Assembly (NCBI RefSeq): GCF_042643485.1
Contig: NZ_JBHRSJ010000016.1
Location: 186,001-250,000, forward strand
Direction: 5' to 3'
Length of the DNA stretch: 64,000 nucleotides
From: Azotobacter bryophylli
GTDB lineage: Bacteria > Pseudomonadota > Gammaproteobacteria > Pseudomonadales > Pseudomonadaceae
The notes below the pieces were generated by a model, which was not told the origin of the DNA, ran no database searches, and was given only the letters and a program-made list of their open reading frames with translations. Shown in pieces: positions 8,833 to 18,095 of this stretch. A program made the position numbers and the translations under genes. How positions within the stretch are numbered: position 1 is the first letter of the stretch; each line of letters starts with the position of its first letter.

Positions 8833-11800
8833 ACATCTCGCGCCCGTTCATTCTCCGCCCGGTCGCCACCACCCTGATCATGCTGGCGATCTTCCTCTGC
8901 GGGGTGATCGCCTATCGTCTGCTGCCGGTGTCCGCGCTGCCCGAGGTGGACTATCCGACCATCCGCGTGATGACCCTCTATCCGGGCGCCAGTCCGGAAG
9001 TGATGACCAGCGCCGTGACCGCGCCGCTGGAGCGCCAGTTCGGCCAGATGCCGGGCCTGCAGCAGATGTCCTCGACCAGTTCCGGCGGCGCCTCGGTGAT
9101 CACCCTGCGTTTCACCCTGGACGTGAACCTGGACGTCGCCGAGCAGGAGGTGCAGGCGGCGATCAACGCGGCCACCAACCTGCTGCCCGACGACCTGCCG
9201 GCGCCGCCGGTGTACAACAAGGTCAACCCGGCCGACACGCCGGTGATGACCCTGGCGATCACCTCCGACACCCTGCCGTTGCCCGAGGTCCACGACCTGG
9301 TGGACACCCGCATGGCGCAGAAACTGGCGCAGATCAGCGGCGTCGGCCTGGTCAGCCTGGCCGGCGGCCAGCGCCCGGCGGTGCGCATCCAGGTCGATCC
9401 CGAGACGCTGGCGGCCAAGGGCCTCAACCTGTCCGACGTGCGCGCGCTGATCACCGCCTCCAACGTCAACCAGCCGAAGGGCAACTTCGACGGTCCGACC
9501 CGGGTGTCCCAGCTCGACGCCAACGATCAGCTGAAGTCCGCCGCCGAATACCGCGACCTGGTGCTCGCCTACCAGAACGGCGCGGCGCTGCGCCTGCGCG
9601 ACGTGGCGACCGTCGCCGACGGCGCCGAGAACGAGCGGCTGGCCGCCTGGGCCAACCGCAACGCGGCGGTGCTGGTGAACATCCAGCGCCAGCCGGGCGC
9701 CAACGTGATCGAGGTGGTCGAGCGGGTGCAGAAGCTGCTGCCGCAGATCACCGCCGGCCTGCCGGCCAGCCTGCAGGTGACCCAGCTCACCGACCGCACC
9801 CAGACCATCCGCGCCGCGGTGCACGACGTGCAGTTCGAGCTGGCGCTGTCGGTCGGCCTGGTGGTGCTGGTCACCTTCCTGTTCCTGCGCAAGCTGTCGG
9901 CCACGGTGATCCCCTCGGTGACGGTGCCGCTGTCTTTGATCGGCACCTTCGCCGTCATGTACCTGGCCGGCTTCTCCGTCAACAACCTGACCCTGATGGC
10001 CCTGACCGTGGCCGCCGGTTTCGTGGTGGACGACGCCATCGTCATGCTGGAGAACATCGCCCGCCACCTGGAGGAGGGCGAGACGCCGCTCAACGCGGCG
10101 CTCAAGGGGGCGAAGCAGATCGGCTTCACCCTGGTCTCGCTGACTTTCTCGCTGATCGCCGTGCTGATTCCGCTGCTGTTCATGGCCGACGTGGTCGGCC
10201 GGCTGTTCCGCGAGTTCGCCATCACCCTGGCGGTGGCGATCCTGATCTCCCTGGTGGTGTCTCTGACCCTGACGCCGATGATGTGCGCGCTGTTCCTCCG
10301 GCACGAGCCGAAGGAGCGGGAGAGCCGCTTCTACCGCGCCAGCGGCGCCTGGATCGACGGCCTGATCGCCGGCTACGACCGCGCCCTGCAGTGGGTGCTG
10401 CGCCACCAGGCGCTGACCCTGCTGATCGCCGTGGCCACTCTCGGCCTCACCGTGGTGCTCTACCTGGCGGTGCCCAAGGGCTTCTTCCCGGTGCAGGACA
10501 CCGGGGTGATCCAGGGCATTTCCGAGGCGCCGCAGAGCATCTCCTTCCGCGCCATGAGCGAGCGCCAGCAGGCGCTGGCCGAGGTGATCCTCGCCGACCC
10601 GGCGGTGACCAGCCTGTCGTCCTACATCGGCGTGGACGGCGACAACGTCACCCTCAACAGCGGCCGCATGCTGATCAACCTCAAGCCCCACGCCGAGCGC
10701 GACGTCACCGCCAGCGAGGTGATCGAGCGCCTGCGCCCGCGGCTGGCCGAGGTGCCGGGCATCGAGCTGTTCCTCCAGCCGGTGCAGGACCTGACCATCG
10801 AGGACCGGGTCAGCCGCACCCAGTTCCAGCTCAGTCTGGAGACGCCGGACGGCGCGCTGCTGGAGGAGTGGACGCCGAAGCTGGTCGAGGCCCTGCGCCG
10901 GCGGCCGGAGCTCACCGACGTCACCAGCGACCTGCAGAGCCGCGGCCTGCAGGTGTACCTGGAGATCGACCGCGACGCCGCCGCGCGCCTCGGGGTGACG
11001 GTGTCGGCCATCGACGACGCCCTCTACGACGCCCTCGGCCAACGGCAGATCTCCACCATCTACACCCAGGCCAGCCAGTACCGCGTGGTGCTGGAGAGCC
11101 AGGCCGCCGACCGCCTCGGGCCGGAGTCGCTGGGCCAGCTCTACGTGGCCAGCTCGGATGCCGCCGGCAACACCGGGCAGGTCCGCCTCTCGGCCCTGGC
11201 GCGCATCGACGAGCGCCCGGCTGCACTCCTGGTTAACCACATCGGTCAGTTCCCGGCGGCGACCCTGTCCTTCAACCTGCGACCGGGCGTGGCCCTGGGC
11301 GAGGCGGTGGCGGCCATCGAGCAGGTGCAGCAGGAGATCGGCCTGCCGCTGGCGATCCAGAGCGAATTCCAGGGCGCCGCCGAGGCCTTCCGCGCCTCCC
11401 TGGCCAGCACCCTGCTGCTGATCCTGGCGGCCGTGGTGACCATGTACATCGTGCTCGGCGTGCTCTACGAGAGCTACATCCACCCGGTCACCATCCTCTC
11501 CACCCTGCCGTCCGCCGCGGTCGGCGCGTTGCTGGCGCTGCTGCTGTCGGGCAACGATCTCGGGCTGATCGCCATCATCGGCATCATCCTGCTGATCGGC
11601 ATCGTCAAGAAGAACGCGATCATGATGATCGACTTCGCCCTGGAGGCCGAGCGCCATCAGGGCATGGAGCCGCAGGCGGCGATCCACCGGGCGGCGCTGC
11701 TGCGCTTCCGGCCGATCCTGATGACCACCCTGGCGGCGCTGTTCGGCGCCATCCCGCTGATGCTGGCCTCCGGCTCGGGCGCCGAGCTGCGCCAGCCGCT

Positions 11801-11933
11801 GGGCCTGGTGCTGGTCGGCGGCCTGCTGGTCAGCCAGCTCCTGACCCTGTTCACCACGCCGGTGATCTACCTGGCCTTCGACCGCCTGAGCCGGCGCTTC
11901 GCGGGACGCAGTGCGGCGGGAGCGGCGGTATGA
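8829..11933 (+). CDS. muxB: RND multidrug efflux pump subunit MuxB/MdtB
   Basis: This protein has 1034 residues with the usual RND layout: TM1, a large periplasmic loop, TM2-6, a second loop, and TM8-12. The paired acidic residues of TM4 that relay protons are present (Asp401 and Asp402 in FVVDDAIVMLEN). The N-terminus NISRPFILRPVATTL is typical of MdtB. In this family MdtB and MdtC form a mixed trimer (2 B to 1 C in E. coli, from memory). The gene overlaps muxA by 4 bases. A 133-base gap holding a repeat element separates it from muxC. Confidence 0.94.
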   Translation: MNISRPFILRPVATTLIMLAIFLCGVIAYRLLPVSALPEVDYPTIRVMTLYPGASPEVMTSAVTAPLERQFGQMPGLQQMSSTSSGGASVITLRFTLDVNLDVAEQEVQAAINAATNLLPDDLPAPPVYNKVNPADTPVMTLAITSDTLPLPEVHDLVDTRMAQKLAQISGVGLVSLAGGQRPAVRIQVDPETLAAKGLNLSDVRALITASNVNQPKGNFDGPTRVSQLDANDQLKSAAEYRDLVLAYQNGAALRLRDVATVADGAENERLAAWANRNAAVLVNIQRQPGANVIEVVERVQKLLPQITAGLPASLQVTQLTDRTQTIRAAVHDVQFELALSVGLVVLVTFLFLRKLSATVIPSVTVPLSLIGTFAVMYLAGFSVNNLTLMALTVAAGFVVDDAIVMLENIARHLEEGETPLNAALKGAKQIGFTLVSLTFSLIAVLIPLLFMADVVGRLFREFAITLAVAILISLVVSLTLTPMMCALFLRHEPKERESRFYRASGAWIDGLIAGYDRALQWVLRHQALTLLIAVATLGLTVVLYLAVPKGFFPVQDTGVIQGISEAPQSISFRAMSERQQALAEVILADPAVTSLSSYIGVDGDNVTLNSGRMLINLKPHAERDVTASEVIERLRPRLAEVPGIELFLQPVQDLTIEDRVSRTQFQLSLETPDGALLEEWTPKLVEALRRRPELTDVTSDLQSRGLQVYLEIDRDAAARLGVTVSAIDDALYDALGQRQISTIYTQASQYRVVLESQAADRLGPESLGQLYVASSDAAGNTGQVRLSALARIDERPAALLVNHIGQFPAATLSFNLRPGVALGEAVAAIEQVQQEIGLPLAIQSEFQGAAEAFRASLASTLLLILAAVVTMYIVLGVLYESYIHPVTILSTLPSAAVGALLALLLSGNDLGLIAIIGIILLIGIVKKNAIMMIDFALEAERHQGMEPQAAIHRAALLRFRPILMTTLAALFGAIPLMLASGSGAELRQPLGLVLVGGLLVSQLLTLFTTPVIYLAFDRLSRRFAGRSAAGAAV

Positions 11934-11948
11934 GCGCGCGCTTGCCCG

Positions 11949-12009
11949 GGGTGGGAGCGCATTCAGGGACGAGGGGGACGCTGCGGATCGCGGATGAATC
12001 CGCTCCTAC
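11949..12009. repeat. REP-like repeat pair between muxB and muxC
   Basis: The right half (11987-12009) is the reverse complement of a 23-base element beginning GTAGGAGCGGATTCATCCGC, a form typical of Pseudomonas REP sequences. The left half (11951-11964, GTGGGAGCGCATTC) looks like a degenerate partner in the opposite orientation. A near-identical copy (22 of 23 bases) lies at 34635-34657. The pair breaks what is otherwise a tightly overlapping operon, so it could form an mRNA hairpin that affects muxC levels. Confidence 0.75.
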
Positions 12010-12066
12010 TCCGGCGTACGGGGCGATTCGGCTTGTCGAAGCGATGGCGGCGGCGGAGGGCGGGCG

Positions 12067-15000
12067 GTGAACCTCTCGGCACCCTTCATCCACCGCCCTG
12101 TCGCCACTTTGCTGCTGAGTCTGGCGATCCTCCTGCTCGGCGGCCTGAGCTTCGGTCTGCTGCCGGTGTCGCCGCTGCCGAACATGGACTTTCCGGCGAT
12201 CACCGTGCAGGCGACGCTGCCGGGCGCCAGCCCGCAGGTCATGGCCGCCACCGTGGCCACCCCGCTGGAGCGGGCGCTCGGCGGCATCGCCGGGATCAGC
12301 GAGATGACCAGCCGCAGCAGCCAGGGCAACACCCGGATCATCATCCTCTTCGACATCGACCGCGACATCGACGCCGCCGCCCGCGAGGTGCAGGCGGCGA
12401 TCAACGAGGCGCGCAACCTGCTGCCCAGCGGCATGCGCAGCATGCCCACTTACCGCAAGGTCAATCCGTCCCAGGCGCCGATCATGGTCCTCTCGCTGAC
12501 CTCGGACGTGCTTGAGAAGGGCCAGCTCTACGACGTCGCCTCGTCCATCGTCGCCCAGAAGCTGTCGCAGGTCCCCGGCGTCGGCGAGGTGCAGGTGGGC
12601 GGCAGCTCGCTGCCGGCGGTGCGGGTGGAGCTGCAGCCGCGTCTGCTCGACCAGTACGGCATCGCCCTCGACGAGGTGCGCCAGGCCATCGCCGCCGCCA
12701 ACGTCAAGCGGCCCAAGGGCTCGGTGGCCGACGCGGACCGCCACTGGCAGGTGCAGGCCAACGACCAGCTGGAGCGCGCCGACGACTACCGGCCGCTGGT
12801 GATCCGCTACCGCAACAACGCGCCGGTGCGCCTGGGCGACGTGGCCGAGGTCCGCGACGGGGTGGAGGACCGCTACAACAGCGGCTTCTACAACGACAAG
12901 GACGCGGTGCTGCTGATCGTCAACCGCCAGGCCGGCGCCAACATCATCGAGACCATCGCCGATATCCGCGCCCAACTGCCGGCGCTGCGCGCGGCGATTC
13001 CGGCGACGGTCGATCTGGAGGTGGCGATGGACCGCTCGCCGGTGATCCGCGCCACCCTGCACGAGGCCGAGCGCACCCTGCTGATCGCCGTGGGCCTGGT
13101 GATCCTGGTGGTGCTGGCGTTCCTCGGCCACTGGCGGGCGGCGCTGATCCCGGCGCTGGCGGTGCCGGTGTCGCTGGTCGGCAGTTTCGCCGCCATGTAC
13201 CTGATGGGCTTCTCGCTGAACAACCTGTCGCTGATGGCGCTGATCATCGCCACCGGCCTGGTGGTGGACGACGCCATCGTGGTGCTGGAGAACATCGCCC
13301 GGCACATCGAGAACGGCGAGAAACCCCTGGCCGCGGCGCTGAAGGGCTCGCGGGAGGTGGGCTTCACCCTGCTGTCGATGAACGTCTCGCTGGTGGTGGT
13401 GTTCCTCTCCATCCTGTTCATGGGCGGCATCGTCGAGCGGCTGTTCCGCGAATTCTCGGCGACCCTGGCGGTGGCCATCGTGATTTCCCTGCTGGTCTCG
13501 CTGACCCTGACGCCGATGCTCTGCGCCCGCTGGCTCCGCGCCCGCCGCGAGGAGCAGACCCCCGGCCGGCTGCAGCGCCTGGCCGGGCGCCTGCAGGAAC
13601 GGGTGCTGGCCGGCTACGGGCGCAGTCTGGACTGGGCGCTGGCCCACGCCCGGCTGATGCTGTTCATCCTGCTCTCGACCATTGCCCTCAACGTCTACCT
13701 CTACGTGGCGGTGCCCAAGACCTTCCTGCCTCAGCAGGACACCGGCCAGCTGATGGGCTTCATCCGCGGCGACGACGGACTGTCCTTCCAGGTGATGCAG
13801 CCGAAGATGGCGGCCTTCCGCCGCGCGCTGCTGGCCGACCCGGCGGTGCAGAGCGTGGCCGGTTTCATCGGCGGTGCCGGCGGGATCAACAACGCCATGC
13901 TCATCGTCCGCCTGAAGCCCATCGCCGAGCGGCGGATCTCGGCGCAGCAGGTGATCAACCGGATTCGCAAGAACCTGCCCAAGCAGCCCGGCAGCCAGCT
14001 GTTCCTGATGCCCGACCAGGACCTGCAGTTCGGCGGCCGCCAGGGGCGCAGCTCGGAGAACGAGTACGTGCTGCTGTCCAGCGATCTGGAACTGCTGCGC
14101 ACCTGGCTACCGCGGGTGCACGCCGCGCTGGCCAAGCTGCCGCAGCTCACCGATCTGGACAGCAAGCTGGGCGAGGGTGCCCAGCAGATCCGCCTGGTGA
14201 TCGACCGCGATACCGCCAAGCGCCTGGGTCTGGACATGCAGCTGATCACCACGGTGCTGAATAACGCCTTCAGCCAGCGGCAGATCTCCACCATCTACGA
14301 CAGCCTCAACCAGTACAAGGTGGTGCTGGAGATCGATCCGCGGTACGCCCAGTACCCGGAAACCCTGGAGCGCATCTACCTGATCGGCACCGACGGCCAG
14401 CGCGTGCCGCTGTCCGCCGTTGCCCGCTGGGAGCGCAGCCTGGAGGAGGACCGGGTGCAGCACCAGGGCCAGTTCGCCGCGGAGAACATCGGCTACTCCA
14501 TCGCCCCCGGCCATTCGGCGGCGGAGGCCAACCAGGCGATCCAGCAGGCGGTGGCGCGGCTCGGCCTGCCCACCGAGGTGCAGGGCACGCTCGGCGGCAC
14601 CGGCGGCGCCATGCTGCAGGCGCAGAAGGCCCAGCCGCTGATGATCCTCGGCGCGCTGGTGGTGGTGTACATCGTCCTCGGTGTGCTCTACGAGAGCTAC
14701 ATCCATCCGCTGACCATTCTCTCCACGCTGCCCTCGGCCGGCGTCGGCGCGCTGCTGGCCATCGAGCTGGTGGGCGACCAGTTCAGCCTGATCTCGCTGC
14801 TCGGCCTGTTCCTGCTGATCGGCGTGGTGAAGAAGAACGCCATCCTGATGATCGACCTGGCCCTGCAGCTGGAGCGCCAGGGCGGGCTCAGCCCGCGGGA
14901 ATCGATCCGCCAAGCCTGCCTGCTGCGCTTCCGGCCGATCATCATGACCACCCTGGCGGCCATCCTCGGCGCGCTGCCGTTGCTCTTGGGGCTCGCCGAG

Positions 15001-15174
15001 GGCGGGGAGATGCGCCGGCCGCTGGGCATCGCCATCGTCGGCGGGCTGCTGCTCAGCCAACTGCTCACCCTCTACACCACCCCGGTGGTCTATCTGTTCC
15101 TCGACCGCCTGCGTCACCGTTTCAACCGCTGGCGCGGCGTGCGCAGCGATACCGCGATGGAAAACCCGCTATGA
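12067..15174 (+). CDS. muxC: RND multidrug efflux pump subunit MuxC/MdtC
   Basis: A 1035-residue RND pump with the same architecture as muxB and the TM4 acidic pair at Asp401/Asp402 (LVVDDAIVVLEN). The N-terminus NLSAPFIHRPVATLLLS is typical of the MdtC-like partner. The start is GTG at 12067, preceded by a GGAGGGCGG ribosome site. An ATG-initiated frame of 46 codons beginning in the muxB stop ends exactly over this GTG; I treat it as non-coding because it runs through the REP repeat. It overlaps opmB by ATGA. Confidence 0.94.
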   Translation: MNLSAPFIHRPVATLLLSLAILLLGGLSFGLLPVSPLPNMDFPAITVQATLPGASPQVMAATVATPLERALGGIAGISEMTSRSSQGNTRIIILFDIDRDIDAAAREVQAAINEARNLLPSGMRSMPTYRKVNPSQAPIMVLSLTSDVLEKGQLYDVASSIVAQKLSQVPGVGEVQVGGSSLPAVRVELQPRLLDQYGIALDEVRQAIAAANVKRPKGSVADADRHWQVQANDQLERADDYRPLVIRYRNNAPVRLGDVAEVRDGVEDRYNSGFYNDKDAVLLIVNRQAGANIIETIADIRAQLPALRAAIPATVDLEVAMDRSPVIRATLHEAERTLLIAVGLVILVVLAFLGHWRAALIPALAVPVSLVGSFAAMYLMGFSLNNLSLMALIIATGLVVDDAIVVLENIARHIENGEKPLAAALKGSREVGFTLLSMNVSLVVVFLSILFMGGIVERLFREFSATLAVAIVISLLVSLTLTPMLCARWLRARREEQTPGRLQRLAGRLQERVLAGYGRSLDWALAHARLMLFILLSTIALNVYLYVAVPKTFLPQQDTGQLMGFIRGDDGLSFQVMQPKMAAFRRALLADPAVQSVAGFIGGAGGINNAMLIVRLKPIAERRISAQQVINRIRKNLPKQPGSQLFLMPDQDLQFGGRQGRSSENEYVLLSSDLELLRTWLPRVHAALAKLPQLTDLDSKLGEGAQQIRLVIDRDTAKRLGLDMQLITTVLNNAFSQRQISTIYDSLNQYKVVLEIDPRYAQYPETLERIYLIGTDGQRVPLSAVARWERSLEEDRVQHQGQFAAENIGYSIAPGHSAAEANQAIQQAVARLGLPTEVQGTLGGTGGAMLQAQKAQPLMILGALVVVYIVLGVLYESYIHPLTILSTLPSAGVGALLAIELVGDQFSLISLLGLFLLIGVVKKNAILMIDLALQLERQGGLSPRESIRQACLLRFRPIIMTTLAAILGALPLLLGLAEGGEMRRPLGIAIVGGLLLSQLLTLYTTPVVYLFLDRLRHRFNRWRGVRSDTAMENPL

Positions 15175-16658
15175 CCGCATCTTCCTCTTTCGGGCCGGGC
15201 CGGCCGTACCGGCTCGCCCCGGCGCTCCTGCTCTGCCTGGCCGTTTCCGGCTGCGCCGTGGGGCCGGACTACCAGCGCCCGCACATCAACACGCCGCAGG
15301 CGTTCAAGCAGGCCGAGGGCTGGAAGGCCGCCGAGCCGTCCGACGTGCTGACCCGCGGCCCCTGGTGGCAGCTCTACGGCGACGCCACCCTGAACGATCT
15401 GCAGCGGCGCCTGGAAGACTCCAACCAGACCCTCGCCCAGGCCATGGCCCAGTATCGTCAGGCCCGGGCGACGGTGATCGGCGCGCGTGCCGCCTTCTTC
15501 CCGACGCTCGACGCCACCGCCAGCAAGACCCGCTCCGGGCAGGGCGGCTCCAGCAGCACCGTGCGCCTGCCGGACGGCTCCACCGTGTCCACCGGCGGCG
15601 GCGGGGGGATCTCCAAGAGCTACAACCTGACCATGCGCTCCAGCTGGGAGCTGGATCTGTGGGGCAAGCTGCGCCGCCAGCTGGAGTCGGACAAGGAGAG
15701 CCTGTGGGCCAGCGCCGCGGACTTCGCCGCCACGCGCCTGAGCCTGCAGTCGGAACTGGCGCAGGACTACCTGCAGCTGCGGGTCATCGACGCCCAGCGG
15801 CGCCTGCTCGACGCCACCGTGGCGGCCTACGCCCGCACCCTGCGGCTGACCGAGAACCAGTACCAGGCCGGCATCGTCACCAAGGCCGACGTGACCCAGG
15901 CGCGCACCCAGCTCAAGAGCACCCAGGCCCAGGCCATCGACCTCGAGTACCAGCGCGAGCAGCTGGAGAACGCCATCGCCGTGCTGATCGGCCTGCCGCC
16001 GGCGCAGTTCGATCTGGCCGAGGTGGACTTCGTGCCGCAACTGCCGCCGGTGCCGAACCTGGTGCCGTCGCAGCTGCTGGAGCGCCGCCCGGACGTGGCT
16101 TCCGCCGAACGCCAGGTGATGAGCGCCAACGCGCAGGTCGGCGTGGCGCGGGCGGCCTGGTTTCCCAGCCTGACCCTGAGCGCCTCGGGCGGCTACCGCA
16201 GCAGCAGCTGGAGCAACTGGCTGACGCTGCCCAACCGCTTCTGGTCCATCGGCCCGCAATTCAGTCTGCCGATCTTCGACGGCGGCCAGATATTCTCCCA
16301 GGTGCGCCAGGCCGAGGCCAGCTACGACCAGACCGTGGCCAATTACCGCCAGGTGGTGCTGGACAGCTTCCGCGAGGTGGAGGACTACCTGGTCCAGCTG
16401 CGCGTGCTGGAGCAGGAGAGCGGGGTGCAGCAGGAGGCGGTGGACGCCGCCCGCGAATCGGTGCGCCTGCTGGAGAACCAGTACAAGGCCGGCACCGTCG
16501 ACTACAGCGCCGTGGTCACCGTGCAGACCGCCGCCCTCAACAACGAACGCACTAGCCTGAGCATCCTCGGCAACCGCCTCATCGCCAGTGTCCAGCTGAT
16601 CGCTGCCCTCGGCGGCGGCTGGGACAGCGCGGAAATGAAGACGCTCTCTCCGGACTGA
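15171..16658 (+). CDS. opmB: Outer-membrane efflux lipoprotein of the NodT/OprM family
   Basis: This encodes 495 residues with a lipoprotein signal: hydrophobic segment followed by LAVSGC, lipidated Cys28. Two repeats of the outer-membrane-factor fold follow, with long helical hairpins and the typical ASGGYRSSSWSNW and SIGPQFSLPIFDGG stretches. It is the exit duct of the MuxABC pump. It is coupled to muxC by a 4-base overlap and is followed by a strong terminator, so the transcription unit is muxA-muxB-muxC-opmB. Confidence 0.92.
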   Translation: MTASSSFGPGRPYRLAPALLLCLAVSGCAVGPDYQRPHINTPQAFKQAEGWKAAEPSDVLTRGPWWQLYGDATLNDLQRRLEDSNQTLAQAMAQYRQARATVIGARAAFFPTLDATASKTRSGQGGSSSTVRLPDGSTVSTGGGGGISKSYNLTMRSSWELDLWGKLRRQLESDKESLWASAADFAATRLSLQSELAQDYLQLRVIDAQRRLLDATVAAYARTLRLTENQYQAGIVTKADVTQARTQLKSTQAQAIDLEYQREQLENAIAVLIGLPPAQFDLAEVDFVPQLPPVPNLVPSQLLERRPDVASAERQVMSANAQVGVARAAWFPSLTLSASGGYRSSSWSNWLTLPNRFWSIGPQFSLPIFDGGQIFSQVRQAEASYDQTVANYRQVVLDSFREVEDYLVQLRVLEQESGVQQEAVDAARESVRLLENQYKAGTVDYSAVVTVQTAALNNERTSLSILGNRLIASVQLIAALGGGWDSAEMKTLSPD

Positions 16659-16671
16659 CGCCAGCTGTCCC

Positions 16672-16734
16672 TGCGAAGGCCCGCAGTTCGCGCCGGCATC
16701 GGGCTTTGGCGCAGGCTGTGGGCCTTTGCGTTTT
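16672..16734 (+). terminator. Terminator between opmB and the convergent LysR gene
   Basis: Fifteen-base arms matching at 13 positions (core AAGGCCCGCAG with CTGTGGGCCTT) enclose an inner GCGCC/GGCGC pairing and are followed by TTTT. The mirror side also carries A residues, so it may work in both directions between the convergent genes. Confidence 0.65.
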
Positions 16735-16874
16735 CAGCATTCCTGCCTGGGCGATAGTTGTCTGATTTGTCACTTTGCAGTCTATCGGCCAGCCAATGGA
16801 TACTATCGATCCTGTAATCGGAAGTCATGGCAGGGGACCGCCGGTTCAAGCCACCCCCTGCACACCCAAGTCGA

Positions 16875-17807
16875 TCAGGCGGAGAAGGGCGCCTGATGCT
16901 CGGCGTCGGCGATGAACCGCTGCATCCGCGAGCGCAGCCAGCGCTCGGCCGGATCGTTGTCCTGGGCGCCGCGCCAGGACATGCACAGCTCGAAGGGGGT
17001 GGTCATCGCGAAGGGCATGGGTTCGGCCCGCAGCCGGCCGCCGGCGGCGAGGACGTCGGCGGCATAGTCGGGCGCCACGGCGAGCAGGTCGGTGCCCTCG
17101 ATCAGCGTGCCGAGGCCGTTGAACTGGGGGATGGCCAGCACCACCCGGCGCCTGAGCCCGATCCGCGCCAGTTCGGCGTCGACGAAGGTATTGAGATTGC
17201 CGGTGACGGAGACCATGGCGTGGGGGCGGGTGCAGAACTCTTCCAGATCGAGCGGGCCGGGGGCGTCGTCGGCACGCAGGAGCTTCAGCCGGCTGAGGCG
17301 CAGGGTCTTGCGCTTGGCGTTGGCCGGCAGCTCGTCGGTGTTGGTGATGCCGATGGATATCTCTCCCGAGGCCAGCAGCGCCGGCAGCATCAGGTAGTTG
17401 ACCCTCCGCACCACCAGCACCACGCCCGGCGCTTCCTGGCGGATGTGCCGCAGCAGCCCCGGTAGCAGGGCGAACTCCACCTCGTCGGAGAGGCCGACGC
17501 GGAATACCGCGGTGCTGGTGGAGGGATCGAAATCGCTGGCCCGGCTGATGGCGGTGGAAATCGAATCCAGGGCCGGGGAGAGCAGTTCGAAGATTTCCTG
17601 GGCCCGGGCGGTCGGCTCCATGGTGCGTCCGGTGCGGACGAACAGCGGATCGTCGAACAGGGTGCGCAGGCGCGCCAGGGAGGCGCTGATGGCCGGCTGG
17701 CCGAGGAACAGCTTCTCCGCGGCGCGGGTGACGCTGCGCTCGTGCATCAGGGTTTCGAAAACGATCAGCAGGTTGAGGTCGACACGGCGTAGCTCGTTGC
17801 GATTCAT
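16875..17807 (-). CDS. LysR-family transcriptional regulator
   Basis: A 310-residue protein with an N-terminal winged helix (RRVDLNLLIVFETLMHERSV, then AAEKLFLGQPAISASLARL as the recognition helix) and a C-terminal effector-binding domain. The family tends to sense small organic molecules and to control a divergent neighbour. Here the divergent neighbour is the patatin-like gene 288 bases away. The effector is unknown. I chose the ATG at 17807 (MNRNELRRVDL); an in-frame ATG 13 codons upstream would add an atypical tail. No neighbouring biosynthetic operon helps to assign a role. Confidence 0.85.
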   Translation of the reverse strand: MNRNELRRVDLNLLIVFETLMHERSVTRAAEKLFLGQPAISASLARLRTLFDDPLFVRTGRTMEPTARAQEIFELLSPALDSISTAISRASDFDPSTSTAVFRVGLSDEVEFALLPGLLRHIRQEAPGVVLVVRRVNYLMLPALLASGEISIGITNTDELPANAKRKTLRLSRLKLLRADDAPGPLDLEEFCTRPHAMVSVTGNLNTFVDAELARIGLRRRVVLAIPQFNGLGTLIEGTDLLAVAPDYAADVLAAGGRLRAEPMPFAMTTPFELCMSWRGAQDNDPAERWLRSRMQRFIADAEHQAPFSA

Positions 17808-18095
17808 GGCTAATGCACAAACTCCATATGGGCGCCAGGACGGCAAGGCTGCCGGCCGGCCGGCGCCGGGTCAAGGGGAGGGCGCACGGCCTGTCGCCCC
17901 CTCGGCCCGCGGGCGGACTTTACTTCCCCTGTTTCTGAACTAGCTTTTCCTACTGATTCCGCCCCGGGCGTTGCCCTGCATGCGGTGCCGTGCTCCACCG
18001 TCGCTCGGACCGGGCGACGGCGTTCCATACCATCCGAGCAATCCGCCAATCGATGGCCATCGGCCCGGGAGTCGTCCGGCCGGCACTGACTGACC

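Noticed and set aside
8607..11687. 1026-codon open frame opposite muxB
   Set aside because: A shadow of the RND pump in GC-rich DNA; composition rich in His, Gln, Arg and Gly, with no domains.
11930..12070. 46-codon frame joining the muxB stop to the muxC start
   Set aside because: It is neatly coupled at both ends but runs through a REP-like repeat and has no protein features, so chance is more likely.
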